A DNA stretch of 64,000 nucleotides, from NCBI GenBank assembly GCA_018902385.1, contig JABSSW010000011.1:744001-808000 (forward strand), in the 5' to 3' direction. Positions within the stretch are counted from its first letter, which is position 1. Each line of letters opens with the position of its first letter. The notes beneath the pieces were generated by a model. That model was given only the letters and a program-made list of their open reading frames with translations, was not told the DNA's origin and made no database searches. Made by a program: the position numbers and the translations under genes. This DNA comes from Physcia stellaris. Lineage: Eukaryota > Ascomycota > Lecanoromycetes > Caliciales > Physciaceae. This document shows positions 1 to 10,605 of the stretch, piece by piece.

Positions 1-419
1 TAGAATGCGCTTTTTCTTGAGCTGGGTGCGTGTTGACATTGTCCTACTGAAGAAGGCTATGAATGCTTGAATAAACATAGGTCAGGGAGAAAGATAAAGC
101 AATGATTGGATTAGGCCAATCGCCCAGAGAGGGTGTAAACAACCAAGATGTGAGTAGAAATAGCGCGAAGCAGAGTACGTTAGAATTTTCCAAAGTTCCT
201 AGGTAGTTGACAGTCCGCAAGCGCGCTTGACGTGATGCTATCCCCGCCTCGGATCGCTCGGGCCGTTACTCCAGACTTGGCAACGGCTCGAGCGTCTCGC
301 GATGGTCCGTGCGTCCTCACTTACCTGTGCCAATTTGCCAAAGCCCTGAGGAATGAAATAGAACTATCCGAACGGAGTAGCCTACTTGGGTAGCAACATT
401 TCAGAATACTTGGTGTACC
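1..419. other. Left-edge intergenic DNA
   Basis: No open frame with recognisable homology and no RNA gene was seen here. The stretch has ordinary composition for this compartment, with several GC-rich patches around 230-310. Any gene upstream lies outside the window. Confidence 0.5.
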
Positions 420-1065
420 CGTATGATCGAGCGATCGTACAGCTTGGCTGAAAATAAACGCCAAGCATTCGCAAGCGTTTCGAAACTGAGAAATGCTCGT
501 CTATTCTATGGTCTAGTAGTAAGTGGTGCTTATGTTTTTGGATATACCAACAGATCTACAATTACCCGACTAAGATCGAGATCAGAAAACTATAACTTCT
601 TCATCTTCTTCTCGTGCCGTCTTCATGTCGTCTTCATACGCTTTGTACCGAACACGGGTATCCGTCTTGTCATATTTGGTGTATTGATGACGATCCAGAA
701 AGGCGGCATTCTTCATCAGACCATGAGCTAGTCACAGTCTCATTGTCGTCATGCTCCTGTTGAGACTGTCAGAGATAGCGCAGCGTGCACAATCATGACG
801 AGGCGCGTACCCGTTTTTGACGCAAAGCATATGAAGATATATGATGATGGCATGAAGATCGAATGAAGAAGACATCATCTTCAGGTTCCGCCCCAAGTGT
901 GGTAATCGGAGTTTGTTGGGGTATGGCCAAACAAATCGCACCACTTAGCACCAGGCCATGGGACAATGCTTGACGGTGACTTATGCCCGAACGTTGAAAA
1001 GAAAGAATTGTTTCCATTGTGGAGGTGCTCATTTGATACGGTTTTGCCATCCATACTCTACATCA
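420..1065. repeat. Degenerate foldback (inverted) repeat
   Basis: The left arm (about 423-665), read on the minus strand, resembles the right arm (about 808-1060) read on the plus strand. Shared pieces include TACCCGT, CAAAGCRTATGAAGA, GGCATGAAGA-like and GAAGAAGA blocks, ACCACTTA, and AATGCTTGRCGG, in the same order. A third partial copy in direct orientation to the right arm starts near 1090 (CTTGACAAAAAGCATATGAA, then ACATGAAGATCAATTTG). The arms are clearly diverged, so this looks like the remnant of an old non-autonomous inverted-repeat element. No clean target-site duplication is visible. Short open frames in this stretch are judged incidental. Confidence 0.5.
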
Positions 1066-1254
1066 CCAATAATGTACCCACCATGGCAAGACGGGACCCG
1101 CCCTTGACAAAAAGCATATGAATATCACGTTGACATGAAGATCAATTTGTGATCTCGTCCCAAGTCGAGTTACCTCAGGTCTGTCAGGGCATATGCTCAG
1201 AATCTCATTTAGGATACGCGTTGATGATACAGAAAGCCAACAGTGTCTTTCGAA

Positions 1255-2307
1255 CTATAGCATCTGAAGTCGTGGCTGCGTGAGTATTCTAGAAGCGTGA
1301 CTTCGTACTTCAATAAGGATGTCTTCAGCAGGCTCGACCCTTTCCACAAGCCCGACGCCTGAGCCCGCGTATGCTGTCAATCTTCCATGCTCACCCCATC
1401 CACGGTCGCCCATCTTGAGTGCTTCGTCGTGCTTTCGCCGCATCTCATCGGTGACTTCCCCATCATTTGCATCCAAATAGCTTTGATTGATGATGCCTCG
1501 TCCACCATAGCGAGCTGGCCATCCTGTAGTACCTCGCAAAGTATCATAGACCTTGGAGCGAACAGTTTTGATACCCCCATCACTGGATCTAAGAACATCG
1601 TCTTGATACCCCTTCGCAATGCTTGCTTCCTTTGAAGCAAGGAAGCGTGTTCCCATCACGACGCCATGAGCCCCTAGGGTAAGACATGCAGCGACTCCAC
1701 GGCCTTCGACAATACCTCCAGCAGCTACTAAGTTGATATGACTCCTACCCCTGGCCTTGAGTGCATCCGCTACTTCAGGTAGCAAGGCAATAATCCCAGC
1801 TCCTCGTTCCAATCCGTGACCGCCGGCATCCGAGCCTTGGATAACAAGTACGTCGGGGTTGCAGAGGTCCGTGATTTCTAAGGCTTCTGCGACAGTACCT
1901 ACTTGAACCCAGATCTTTGTCTTGCCTAGAGTCGCTTTACGAACTTTCGTTGTCCATTCTACGAGGTCGCGATTCTGATGCGGTGCAAAGAACCAAACGG
2001 CGGCCGGCACATGTACTTTCAAAACCTTCAAAGCCACCTTGATCTCGGCTCCCCAATTGATGAAGCCGACTCCAATGGGCAGAACGTCATAGTACGCTGA
2101 TAGAACAGAGCTGTCTGACAGGAGTGATCTTGCCTGGGTTAGGTGTTTGTTGAGATCAGTGAGATCAGTCCCTGCGCCGATGAAGCCTAGCCCGCCAGCG
2201 TGAGAAACGGCAACTGCTAAAGGGGCTAGACTTATCAGACGCATTGGTGCGGAAATGATGAGAGGACTCTTCGTCCATGGATAACAACTTTGCATGTCTC
2301 CGGCCAT
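1255..2307 (-). CDS. Nitronate monooxygenase (2-nitropropane dioxygenase family)
   Basis: A single-exon gene of 350 residues. Enzymes of this family are FMN-dependent TIM-barrel oxidases that convert alkyl nitronates such as propionate-3-nitronate to aldehydes or keto acids and nitrite, which detoxifies nitro compounds. Visible hallmarks are the N-terminal PLIISAPM strand, SHAGGLGFIGAG, WVQVGT, the conserved QGSDAGGHG loop, LVAAGGI and GVVMGTRFLAS, in family order. The ATG at 2307 (context GCCATGGCC) was chosen; a second ATG at 2295 is 12 bases further in. The frame stays open upstream to 2382 but offers only a GTG there. The stop is TAG at 1255-1257. The closest functional alternative is an enoyl-ACP reductase-like (FabK) member, but the GSDAGGHG motif fits fungal nitronate monooxygenases better. 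Confidence 0.9.
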   Translation of the reverse strand: MAGDMQSCYPWTKSPLIISAPMRLISLAPLAVAVSHAGGLGFIGAGTDLTDLNKHLTQARSLLSDSSVLSAYYDVLPIGVGFINWGAEIKVALKVLKVHVPAAVWFFAPHQNRDLVEWTTKVRKATLGKTKIWVQVGTVAEALEITDLCNPDVLVIQGSDAGGHGLERGAGIIALLPEVADALKARGRSHINLVAAGGIVEGRGVAACLTLGAHGVVMGTRFLASKEASIAKGYQDDVLRSSDGGIKTVRSKVYDTLRGTTGWPARYGGRGIINQSYLDANDGEVTDEMRRKHDEALKMGDRGWGEHGRLTAYAGSGVGLVERVEPAEDILIEVRSHASRILTQPRLQML

Positions 2308-3116
2308 GGCATCGATACGAGACCAATGTTGGGCAAGACGAATGTTTCCATGGTTGCATGTACTTTGTTTTGAGCATGACACCGCCTCGAAGGCAAAGTG
2401 AACTGCAGTAATCCGAATTCACGCTAATGATAAGATAAGATCATGCAGGGTGATGTCTTGGCGGAGCATTCCCAAACTCAAGGATTTCCTTCAACATCCG
2501 TTTCCTGGCCCAGCTTCACTTGACCCTTCAGATCAATCGCTCTTTCTGTATAATTAGCCATTTTCTGGAACAATAGATCTTAAACTTTGGATATATGTCA
2601 CACTTAACAAACAGCGTTCAGATACGCTGAACCTCGATCAGCTGCGAATACCTCGAGTTGGGCGAATTTTGCATCCACAGTTCGGCGGACTGGATAGAGA
2701 ATTGTCAGCTCAGGCGGGTGGGCTTGAGTAAGCATGAATGCACCAGATCGGTCAGTTGGTACTTTCCTGTGTAGACCTCTACTTTGCGCCTCCCTCTTCC
2801 TGTTCGCAATATCCTTTACAAAGCCCCAATATTCCGGGGTCCGAGGCGGGGTCGAGATTACAAGGTATCTGTGTTGATGAGAACAACCCGTGACGATTGA
2901 GTGTCAAATTGCCTCCTCCGAGCTCGCTATGGCTTCTTCTTCGACTCCTTCCAAAAATCCGACACAAACGCGTGACAAGAAAAGATCCTTCTCCATTTTG
3001 ATCAAACCGTAATCGTCATGTCCGATCTCCCTCAATTCCTGCTCTCGGGCTCACGACCTTATGTCGTGAACAATTTCGCCCATCTCCGCTATTCTCGTTT
3101 TCCGCAACACGTCAAT
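2308..3116. other. Intergenic region upstream of RPB11 and nitronate monooxygenase
   Basis: This is the shared divergent upstream DNA of the nitronate monooxygenase (-) and RPB11 (+). A 28-codon open frame starts at an ATG at 2929 and ends at a TAA near 3010. It could be an upstream ORF on the RPB11 transcript, but nothing proves it is translated. A further in-frame ATG at 3018 could extend RPB11 by 33 residues. Nothing else recognisable was seen. Confidence 0.45.
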
Positions 3117-3754
3117 ATGGTTCCCTACAATCCTGAACGCGGCAGACAGCCAGTCACTGAGTCTAACGTCGAGGATAGATTCGAGCTGTTCTTACTTGGC
3201 GATGGCGAGAAGAAAGTCACCGAGGCGATAGATACTCGTAAGCTCTCATCTATCCTCACACCTAGCATGCCGGTCTGTGCAGCTTATCGAAGGCTTGCGA
3301 AAGCACTCCGCAGCGTGCTTGAAATCTAGATCTTCATGCTAATCAACTCAAGGCATCCCCTCTACGTCCATTTTCACTTTCAACAAAGAAGATCACACTC
3401 TCGGAAACATGATCCGTGGGCGCCTCCTCGCAAACCAACGCGTGACTTTTGCTGGATACAAAGTCCCTCACCCTCTCTTCCCGTACGTTCCCTTTTCGCT
3501 CCCTTTCAGGAAACACCCTATGAAAGATTGGAACACCTTTCTTTTGTTCACATGATACGCTGACACCCCGAAGAACCTTCGAATTACGCGTCGGCACTGA
3601 CGGCAACCAAACACCCCGTGCAGCTCTCCTACAAGCCTGTCGTGAGCTCGTCACTGACCTCATCACACTTGGCCGCGAATTTACCAAGGAGTACGAACTT
3701 CGCAAGATGGTGAGCGAAGGAGCGAATGGACCAGGCCAGAATGGTGGACTTTAG
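3117..3754 (+). CDS. RPB11: DNA-directed RNA polymerase II subunit RPB11
   Basis: Three exons are inferred: 3117-3237, 3353-3482 and 3574-3754. Introns of 115 and 91 bp have GT-AG ends and consistent phases, giving 143 residues. RPB11 pairs with RPB3 as the alpha-like heterodimer that nucleates assembly of nuclear RNA polymerase II. Exon 1 carries [15 protein letters not shown], exon 2 [13 protein letters not shown] and [12 protein letters not shown], and exon 3 FELRVGTDG and the helix [20 protein letters not shown]. Each is diagnostic of the family, and both junctions (DTR|IPS and LFP|TFE) fall inside conserved blocks, which supports the splice sites. The start is the weak point. The ATG at 3117 gives an 18-residue leader before the conserved core, while the in-frame ATG at 3018 would add 33 residues. 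A further 5' intron is also possible. Confidence 0.92.
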
Positions 3755-4369
3755 CAAACCACCTAGTGCGATTCTACGCGGAGTATGTTGGCAGCGGCGT
3801 TTATCGATCTGGCATGATGGCAAAATGGGGTACATTACAAGATGGGGGAAAAAGGAACTGAACGATGTGCAGACGTTTGCCTACGACACTTGGTCGATCC
3901 TTGAGGTTCTCACTGGGTGGGTCAATTGATCGTTGGCAGTAGGTCGGGCCTGCCGTGCACCGCCAAAGCGAACTGCACAATCACGCTCGATTTCGCAGTT
4001 TGGGGCAGTCTGAGGTGGAGTAGGAGGACAATATTAGACGACTTGAATTGCTCGAATCTTGCTTCACTTTATGTTCAGACCACTCTCTCAAGTCTCCGTG
4101 TCCCCTTGATCGTCTCTGGATGCGACTGTTTGAACCTCCATGTCCCAGACTGATCTCCACCAAAGCTATATAATCACCCATTCTATAAGATAGGCCGTCT
4201 GTCTGCGAGGCACCCAGTTTCCAAGTGGAGCGCCATAACTCTAAGGTAGAAATTAGCAGGCGTGGACTCTGCCTTTTCCAACAATACGTACAATGTAAAA
4301 GTTAGTATTCCTATACACTTCGATATTCCCTCTCCTTGATGTTACAATTGCCGACTATAAAGTTTCAAA
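3755..4369. other. Intergenic region between convergent RPB11 and ATP11
   Basis: Open frames here (for example 3726-3929 and 3917-4153 on the plus strand) are short, overlap the RPB11 3' end or lack recognisable motifs. I read the stretch as the 3' flanks of two convergent genes. Confidence 0.45.
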
Positions 4370-5353
4370 CTAAACAATCTTCTCCGCCTCCTCCAACAAT
4401 TCCTCGACCTTAAAGCCCCCATCCCCCTGACTAAACTGCTCCAGCAGTTTCTTCCTTTCACCCTTCTCTTCCACCCCTCCATAAAACTTCTGCAGACACA
4501 TCAACAACCACCTCCCCTCCTCAACACTCACCCCTCGTCCCTCGACCACATCCCCCTGCAACAGCACCAGGCCCTTTGGTCCGGCTAGATCCAAATGGTG
4601 TGTCACAGTCGTGTGTGGTTGGCTGAATTCTCCCCTGAGCTTGAACTCCGCTAGATGCGTGAATAGCACTGTCGCTGTAGTCGTTGTAGGAAACGTCCAT
4701 TGCAAGAAATGGATCTCCGCGCCTTGGCCTTCTCGAGGGAGGGGAAGGATGAATTGCGGGTGGCGCTTGGCGGTGGCTTCGATGCGGGTGTAGGTGGAGT
4801 GTGGGATGGAGGCGCAAAGAGAGCGCGGGGAGGAGGCGTGTCGAAGCCGCCATATGTATTCTATTTCTTTGGGCGGGAGGGAGAGGGTTTTCGGGATGTC
4901 GATGAAGAAGGAGAGGTGTTTGATGCCGGGCGGTGTGGAGGGTTTTTCGGAGACGGGTTTTGCGATTGGTGTCGGTGGGGTTCTGGTGGATGGTTGAGGT
5001 GGAGGGGGCGGTGGAGGGAATGGTGAGTTTGGGTTGGATGATGGGAGGACGGTGGCTATCGAGGCGGACTTCTTTTGCGCTTGTATTCGGTCTTTGTAGA
5101 CTGTTTTCAGCTCGTCGACGTCCTTGAGACGCAGTCTTTCCGTGTATTAGCCAGAACCTCTCGCATCAAGCATGTGGAAGCCTTACGCTTTTGCTTTCTC
5201 CTGAAGCTTCTCCCTATACTTCTCTGTAATCTTGTCGGCTTGACGGTGCGTCGCCAGGAACCGGACGTCGTGGACCTGAGCCCATCGTCGCTGTAGATGA
5301 GGTGCACCGCGGCTGACGATGCATCGTAGGCTAACAGGGCCATGGAATACCAT
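4370..5353 (-). CDS. ATP11: Mitochondrial F1-ATPase assembly chaperone ATP11
   Basis: Two exons are inferred on the minus strand: 5353-5187 and 5135-4370. The 51-bp intron has a GCTAAT branch-like site just before the AG acceptor. The product has 310 residues. ATP11 binds free F1 beta subunits in the mitochondrial matrix and is needed to assemble the F1 sector of ATP synthase. The N-terminus (MVFHGPVSLRCIVSRGAPHL, then QRRWAQ) is Arg-rich and lacks acidic residues, as expected of a matrix presequence. Next come a charged helix (DKITEKYREKLQEKAKA), a Pro-rich linker at about residues 90-120, and the conserved core: LPPKEIEYIWRLRHA, HPQFILPLPREGQGAEIHFL and the region containing THHLDLAGPKGLVLLQGD. 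Length and order fit the family. It is head-to-head with the acyl-CoA synthetase gene. No frame damage was seen. Confidence 0.92.
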
Positions 5354-5686
5354 CGTTCGAGAGGTAGACGAGCGCAGAAAACTGGTGGGCGCCTGCGCTC
5401 AATGTACCAGCAAGTTTGGCTTCGAGACTTCGTAAAGCCGTGGACCAACTTCGGCGATTAAACCGTTATCGCCACTAGCCGAGTGTCCGGGAAAAAGCTT
5501 GGCATGAGCCTCGGTTGTTGATCGGTTTATTCCCCGCGGTTGGATAATTCCTCAAAACAGCGGCCGAGATGGACGTCACAATGCGACTTTCTGGTATTGC
5601 TTCCGCGCTTCAGAACCGTTTTCGTGAAAATATTGCTGCCTCTACTTGGAAAATCGATCATAAGCCATTGCTGATCGATTCCAACC
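5354..5686. promoter_or_regulatory. Divergent promoter of ATP11 (-) and acyl-CoA synthetase (+)
   Basis: The two start codons are separated by 333 bp, so both promoters must lie here. A CCTCGG hexamer occurs at 5509-5514. CCTCGG/CCGAGG is the core recognised by the fungal fatty-acid regulators FarA/FarB, and the downstream enzyme ends in a peroxisomal signal, so the site could be functional. One hexamer in 333 bp is weak evidence. No clear TATA box was identified. Confidence 0.4.
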
Positions 5687-7448
5687 ATGCCTACCGAATC
5701 AACATACCCCCAGTTTGACGTCCCCAATGCTGACCTGTGGGCTTTTCTATTCGAACGCAATGACAGACCTTTCCCAGATAACAAAGGTAATGCTGGTATG
5801 GATCCATATCCTACTTAATGCTGAACAAGCCAGTCATCTACCGCGACGCCGAAACCGATCGCAACTATACATACGACCAAGTCAAAACCACAGCAATTGA
5901 CTTCGGGAAGGGATTAAAATCCGTCTGGGAATGGCGGAAAGGCGACGTCCTGGCACTTTTCACACCCAACTGTATAGATACGCCGGCGATAATATGGGGC
6001 TGTCATTGGGCTGGAGGCAACCTATCACCTGCGAACCCAGGCTATACAGTCGAAGAACTTGCTTTTCAGTTGAAGGATGCAGGTGCGAAGGCGATCGTTA
6101 CACAGAAGCCGTTCTTGGTAGTCGCACAAGACGCCGCGAGGCGAGTTGGCATACCAGAGGATAGGATTATATTGATTGGGGATGAGAGGGATGAGGCGAG
6201 GCGGTTCAAGCACTTTACCGCGATAAGAAATTTGGCTGGGACGAGTCGGTACAGAAGAACGAAGTTGGACCCGAAGAAGGACCTTGCGTTTTTAGTCTAC
6301 TCGTCTGGTACCACTGGACATCCTAAAGGCGTCATGCTATCTCATGAGAACATAGTCTCTAATATATTGATGCTTAAGGCTGGTGAGGCTGGGAATTTGA
6401 CTTGGGATGGCGGGTCAGATGGACAAGGAGACAATCTACTTGCTTTCTTACCGTTCTTTCATATCTACGGTTCGCCATTTCGGTCACTCCATATATCTCG
6501 TAGGAGCTGACATTTCTAGGACTTACGTGCCTGATACACCAAAGCCTCTACAGCGGTTTAACACTAGTTGTTATGCCTAAGTTCGATATGGAGAAATTCT
6601 GTGCCACTATTCAAAGGCACAAGATAACCTTTGCTTACGTTGTTCCACCCGTCGTCCTCCTTTTAGGCAAGCATCCTGTAGTCGACAAATACGACCTAAG
6701 CTCATTAAGAATGATGAACTCGGGCGCAGCCCCACTGACACAAGAGCTTGTGGAAGCCGTCCATCAAAGGTTGAAGGTGCCAATAAAGCAAGGGTATGGC
6801 CTCAGCGAGACCAGCCCGACAACGCACACCCAGCCGTGGGAGACATGGAATAAGACGATTGGATCGGTCGGCCTTCTTCTGCCGAACCAGACAGCCAAGT
6901 ACATGTCTCCGGACGAGAAGGAAGTCTCAGTCGGCGAAGTGGGTGAACTCTGGATTAAGGGTCCAAACGTATTCCTCGGCTACCACAATAACCCAGAAGG
7001 GACCAAGAATGCACTAACTGAAGATGGATACTTCAAGACTGGGGACGTTGGCTATCAAGATCAGGATGGCAACTTCTACATCACCGACCGAGTGAAGGAG
7101 TTGATCAAGTACAAGGGATTCCAAGTAGCGCCGGCCGAGCTTGAGGGGCTGCTGGTCAGCCATCCGAAGATCAATGATGTAGCCATTGTCGGAGTGTATG
7201 ATAAGGAGCAAGCGACTGAGGTTCCTCGAGCATACATTGTGCCCCGTCCCGGAGTTGAGGGCAACAAGGCTACAGTGGACGACATCATAGCGTGGCTGCA
7301 AGGAAAAGTTGCGAACCACAAGAGACTGCGAGGTGGAGTAAGATTCGTGGAGGAAATCCCCAAGAGTGCATCGGGTAAGATTCTAAGGAGACTTTTGAAG
7401 ATTCGGGCGCAGGAAGAGGAAGGGAAAGGCTTGAAAGCGAAGCTATAG
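5687..7448 (+). CDS. Acyl-CoA synthetase, 4-coumarate:CoA ligase-like, with PTS1 signal
   Basis: Three exons are inferred: 5687-5786, 5834-6469 and 6520-7448. Introns of 47 and 50 bp are phase-consistent, and the product has 554 residues. ANL-superfamily enzymes adenylate a carboxylic acid and transfer it to CoA. Visible motifs are the ATP-binding loop SSGTTGHPKGVMLSHEN, LPFFHIYG spanning the second junction, MNSGAAPL, YGLSETSPTT, ELWIKGPNVFLGY, KTGDVGY, the hinge DRVKELIKYKGFQVAPAELE, and the C-terminal catalytic lysine motif PKSASGKILRR. The protein ends in Ala-Lys-Leu, a common variant of the peroxisomal targeting signal SKL, so it probably acts in peroxisomes on fatty or aromatic acids. 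The substrate cannot be read from sequence. The first acceptor was set at CCAG|TC because only that restores the conserved VIYRDAET frame. Confidence 0.9.
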
Positions 7449-8222
7449 GGTGCCGCAGTCTGTGAATATGCATCTCATTTAGTAAGCGAATAACTCGTAT
7501 TATCCTGTTTAGTTATATCTCCCCCATCCTCCCAGTACTCAGCGAGGAGTGGCGTCAATCTTGAACGGTAGGTGTTGATTTGTCGGTCGCGTTTTCATCA
7601 AGCAGTCAAAACCAGCCTCATATAAAGCACGCTATGCAGCCAAAATCAAGTAAGATTACTTATTTCATGTTGTTTGCCAAAATCTAGATTTCGGGATTAG
7701 CCTTATTCCCGGGTCTCGTCAGACTTGGCACAATACATGTATACGATAATAGTATTGGTGATTTAGGATGACCGAGTCCCCAGCATCTTTATCAATCCAA
7801 AGTATTTTACTTTCTACTTATAATGACGGTTTTCTATAACAATGCTTTCATGAGGAGGTTCCCTTGAGGCACAAGTACGCCCGGTCCCCTCTCGTCGAGC
7901 TCGGTTCCCCTTGAAAGGTGTCTTGTTATTCTCCTTCCAGCCCACGCGACCCGCCTGGTTGGGAAGAAGATCTATCGGCACATATAATATTATCAAAGGA
8001 CTGTAAGTTCTGTAACAACGCCAAGGCTCGGGACATCCATTCCTCCGCCTGCTTTGGGATTATTAATCCTGCTGCCTGAGGCGCCTTACAGCCCAATCGT
8101 ATGTAAATTGGACCTCTTCCTGTTATTAAGACCCGATCTATTGCAACAAATTAATTGGCCCCTATAATCTTTAATCCCCAGGTAGCCATACTAGCCGACG
8201 TATCCCCTCCGCCAAGACAGAA
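7449..8222. other. Intergenic region
   Basis: This is the 3' flank of the acyl-CoA synthetase and 5' flank of the short-chain dehydrogenase. Only short frames without recognisable motifs are present. Confidence 0.5.
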
Positions 8223-9687
8223 ATGGCATCCTTCCTTGACTTCATCCGCGCCCAGCGCAAAACCCTCCCGATCATCCCCACCACCTTCGCAGGCGAAACC
8301 ATCATAGTGACTGGCGCGAACACAGGCCTCGGTCTCGAAACAGCCCGCCACTGTGTTCGCCTTGGCGCCTCGCGGGTGATCCTCGCCGTGCGCTCTGTTG
8401 CTCGCGGCGAGAGCGCAAAAGCCTCTATTGAAGCAAGCACTAAAATCACTGACGTCGCCGAGGTATGGCACTGCGACCTAGCATCTTACGACTCGGTCAT
8501 AGAATTCGCTCGCCGTATCAACTCGGAGCTCAAACGCTTGGACAGGGTGATTGAAAATGCGGGAGTTACTTTTGATAGATGGACTGTGGCTGAGGGGAGC
8601 GAGACAACAGTAACGGTGAATGTGATTGGGACCTTTTTGCTAGCAGTCCTGTTGCTGCCGAAGATGAGGGAGAGTGGGGAGGTCACGGGGACAAAGCCCA
8701 CGTTGACGGTGCTGACGAGCGATCTGCATGCTATGGCCAAATTCAAGGAGAGCGAGGCTGAGGATATTTTTGGGGAGATGGAGAAAGAGAAATGGTCGGC
8801 TTTATTGGATCGGTGAGTCCTTTGCTCTTCTCACCATGCTGTTTGATGTTGAGCCTTCTGAGTATCGCCTGCCCCTTTCTTTTTCACCATGTTTTGGTGC
8901 TGGACATGGTCAGTCCTTTTTGCTCTCATGGACTGGATTGGGCCAGCACTTGAGTTCAAGAGTCGTTTCGAGCCAGAAACCTTACCATCGTACTGTTGCT
9001 CCGGCTTCAATGGCAGTCGCTGATTTTTCCAAACGAGACATTGCGAATTCACATTCAAAGCAAGCTTACCCGTCTCTGGAATTCTATACTATGCACTTAT
9101 GTACTTTCAACCACAGCCAAAGCTAATCGGCCTAATTTCTAGCTACAACACCTCCAAGTTAATCGAAGTCTACGTCGCTCGAGCCCTAGCTGAACGCCTC
9201 CCTCTCTCAAAATCGAACGTCATCATCAATTTCCTCAATCCGGGCCTCTGCAACACAGAACTGATTCGAAATGTCGGCTTTCCCTTCAGGACCATCGTCA
9301 AAATCATGCGATTCTTTTTAGCTCGTACGTCGGAAGAGGGGAGTCGGACACTGCTGCATGCCGCTGTAGCTGGAGAGGAAAGCCATGGAAAGTATTTGTC
9401 TGATTGTGAGATCAAAGAGTAAGTCCTGCCTTGCTATGTGGATGAATGCATAGAGAAGGAACAGGGGGCTAATATATGTGTGACAGTCACTGGGTGAAAC
9501 CGAGCGTAAAGACTGAAGTGGGGAGGAAGACACAGGAGAAAGTGTAGGTTCCCTGATATTTTCCTAGGCCGAGATAGCTGCAATAATGTGTGCGGAGGCT
9601 AATCAAGGGCTCTACAGGTGGACTCAATTAGCCGCAAGATTGGAGAAGATCGAGCCGGGATGCGTGACGCGTGCTTTGCAGATCTAG
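8223..9687 (+). CDS. Short-chain dehydrogenase/reductase (retinol-dehydrogenase-like)
   Basis: Four exons are inferred: 8223-8812, 9143-9418, 9487-9543 and 9618-9687, giving 330 residues with consistent phases. The fold is an NAD(P)-binding Rossmann domain. The dinucleotide motif is TGANTGLG (residues about 31-38), followed by the NAG-equivalent ENAGV and the strand LTVLTSD with the catalytic Ser. The catalytic YNTSK (YxxxK) is formed directly across the first splice junction. The C-terminal helix QEKVWTQLAARLEKIEPG is recovered only when the last intron is removed; without it the frame stops early at TAG. Intron 1 is 330 bp, much longer than other introns here. The substrate is unknown; fungal members often accompany secondary metabolism, but no such cluster is visible. 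Confidence 0.85.
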
Positions 9688-10605
9688 GTGCGTGTAACAG
9701 ATAGTACATTAATCAAAGTTCTGCTTTGTACAGTCGGAGATTCTGGAGATGTCTATAGTAGAGGGTGTCTTCTAAGCTAAGGTAGTGGCGTTTTTGGGCA
9801 CTCTAAAGAAGTCGTTGTATATGTCCCCAACAGAGCGGGAGATGTCACAGATCCTGGATGTTAGTCCCCATCATATCCTGCAGAAAGGTTCAGGAAACTG
9901 TCAAACACAAAACTACCGGAAGAGCAGACTTGCTTCTGACGTGTATAGCAAATCGCCAAGCTAAGTCGTCGTCTTTCTTTCATCCAAAAATCTTCAGTGG
10001 AACCTAAATCAGCTCTCCAGCATCTGGAGGAGCGTGATTTGAGTCCAAGAGTAAAACCCTGGTTCTCAGAACTGACACCGTTGGCCACAGAGAGGTTCCG
10101 ATATAGGCTTCTCGCTCTAGAAGCCAACATCTATTCCCTATAGGACAAACATAAAGACCGTGGTGGCGCTAATTCAATCATCGATTCTTCTAGGGTCTAA
10201 CTTCCCGGCATCCCGACCCAGAATTCAGACTCTCCAACGTCTATAACAATAAACGCCGCAATGGCATGCTAGCTTTAGCAGCGCGCTTCTGAGGTGTATC
10301 GTAGCATATTGGTAGACCAGTATTTTGCTATCACGCTATCCTCAAAGCCCACAGTTCAACCTGCGCCTGAGCTGTGTGGCGGTTATCCGACTCAGGCTTG
10401 AAAAGTATATATGGCGCCATCTCCAAAACCCTTCGAAGACTAGCTAAAATGACGGAAGCGTTATCTCACTTTGGTTGAGGGTGACACCTTGCTTGCTCAA
10501 CGGGCTACTGCGTCCTGATGGAAGGAAATATCTGAAGCCTTGGCTGGAAAAATGGGACTAGCTTTGAGGTACGATCTAATGCTTACCTTGAGGAAAGGTT
10601 GGAGA
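9688..10605. other. Intergenic region between convergent SDR and ADE1
   Basis: Over 900 bp without a supported gene. The longest frame (9861-10130, minus) has no recognisable motif. No tRNA-like boxes or strong repeats were seen. Confidence 0.5.

Noticed and set aside
2779-2967. Minus-strand frame of 62 codons upstream of RPB11
   Set aside because: It overlaps the probable RPB11 5' leader and has no motif.
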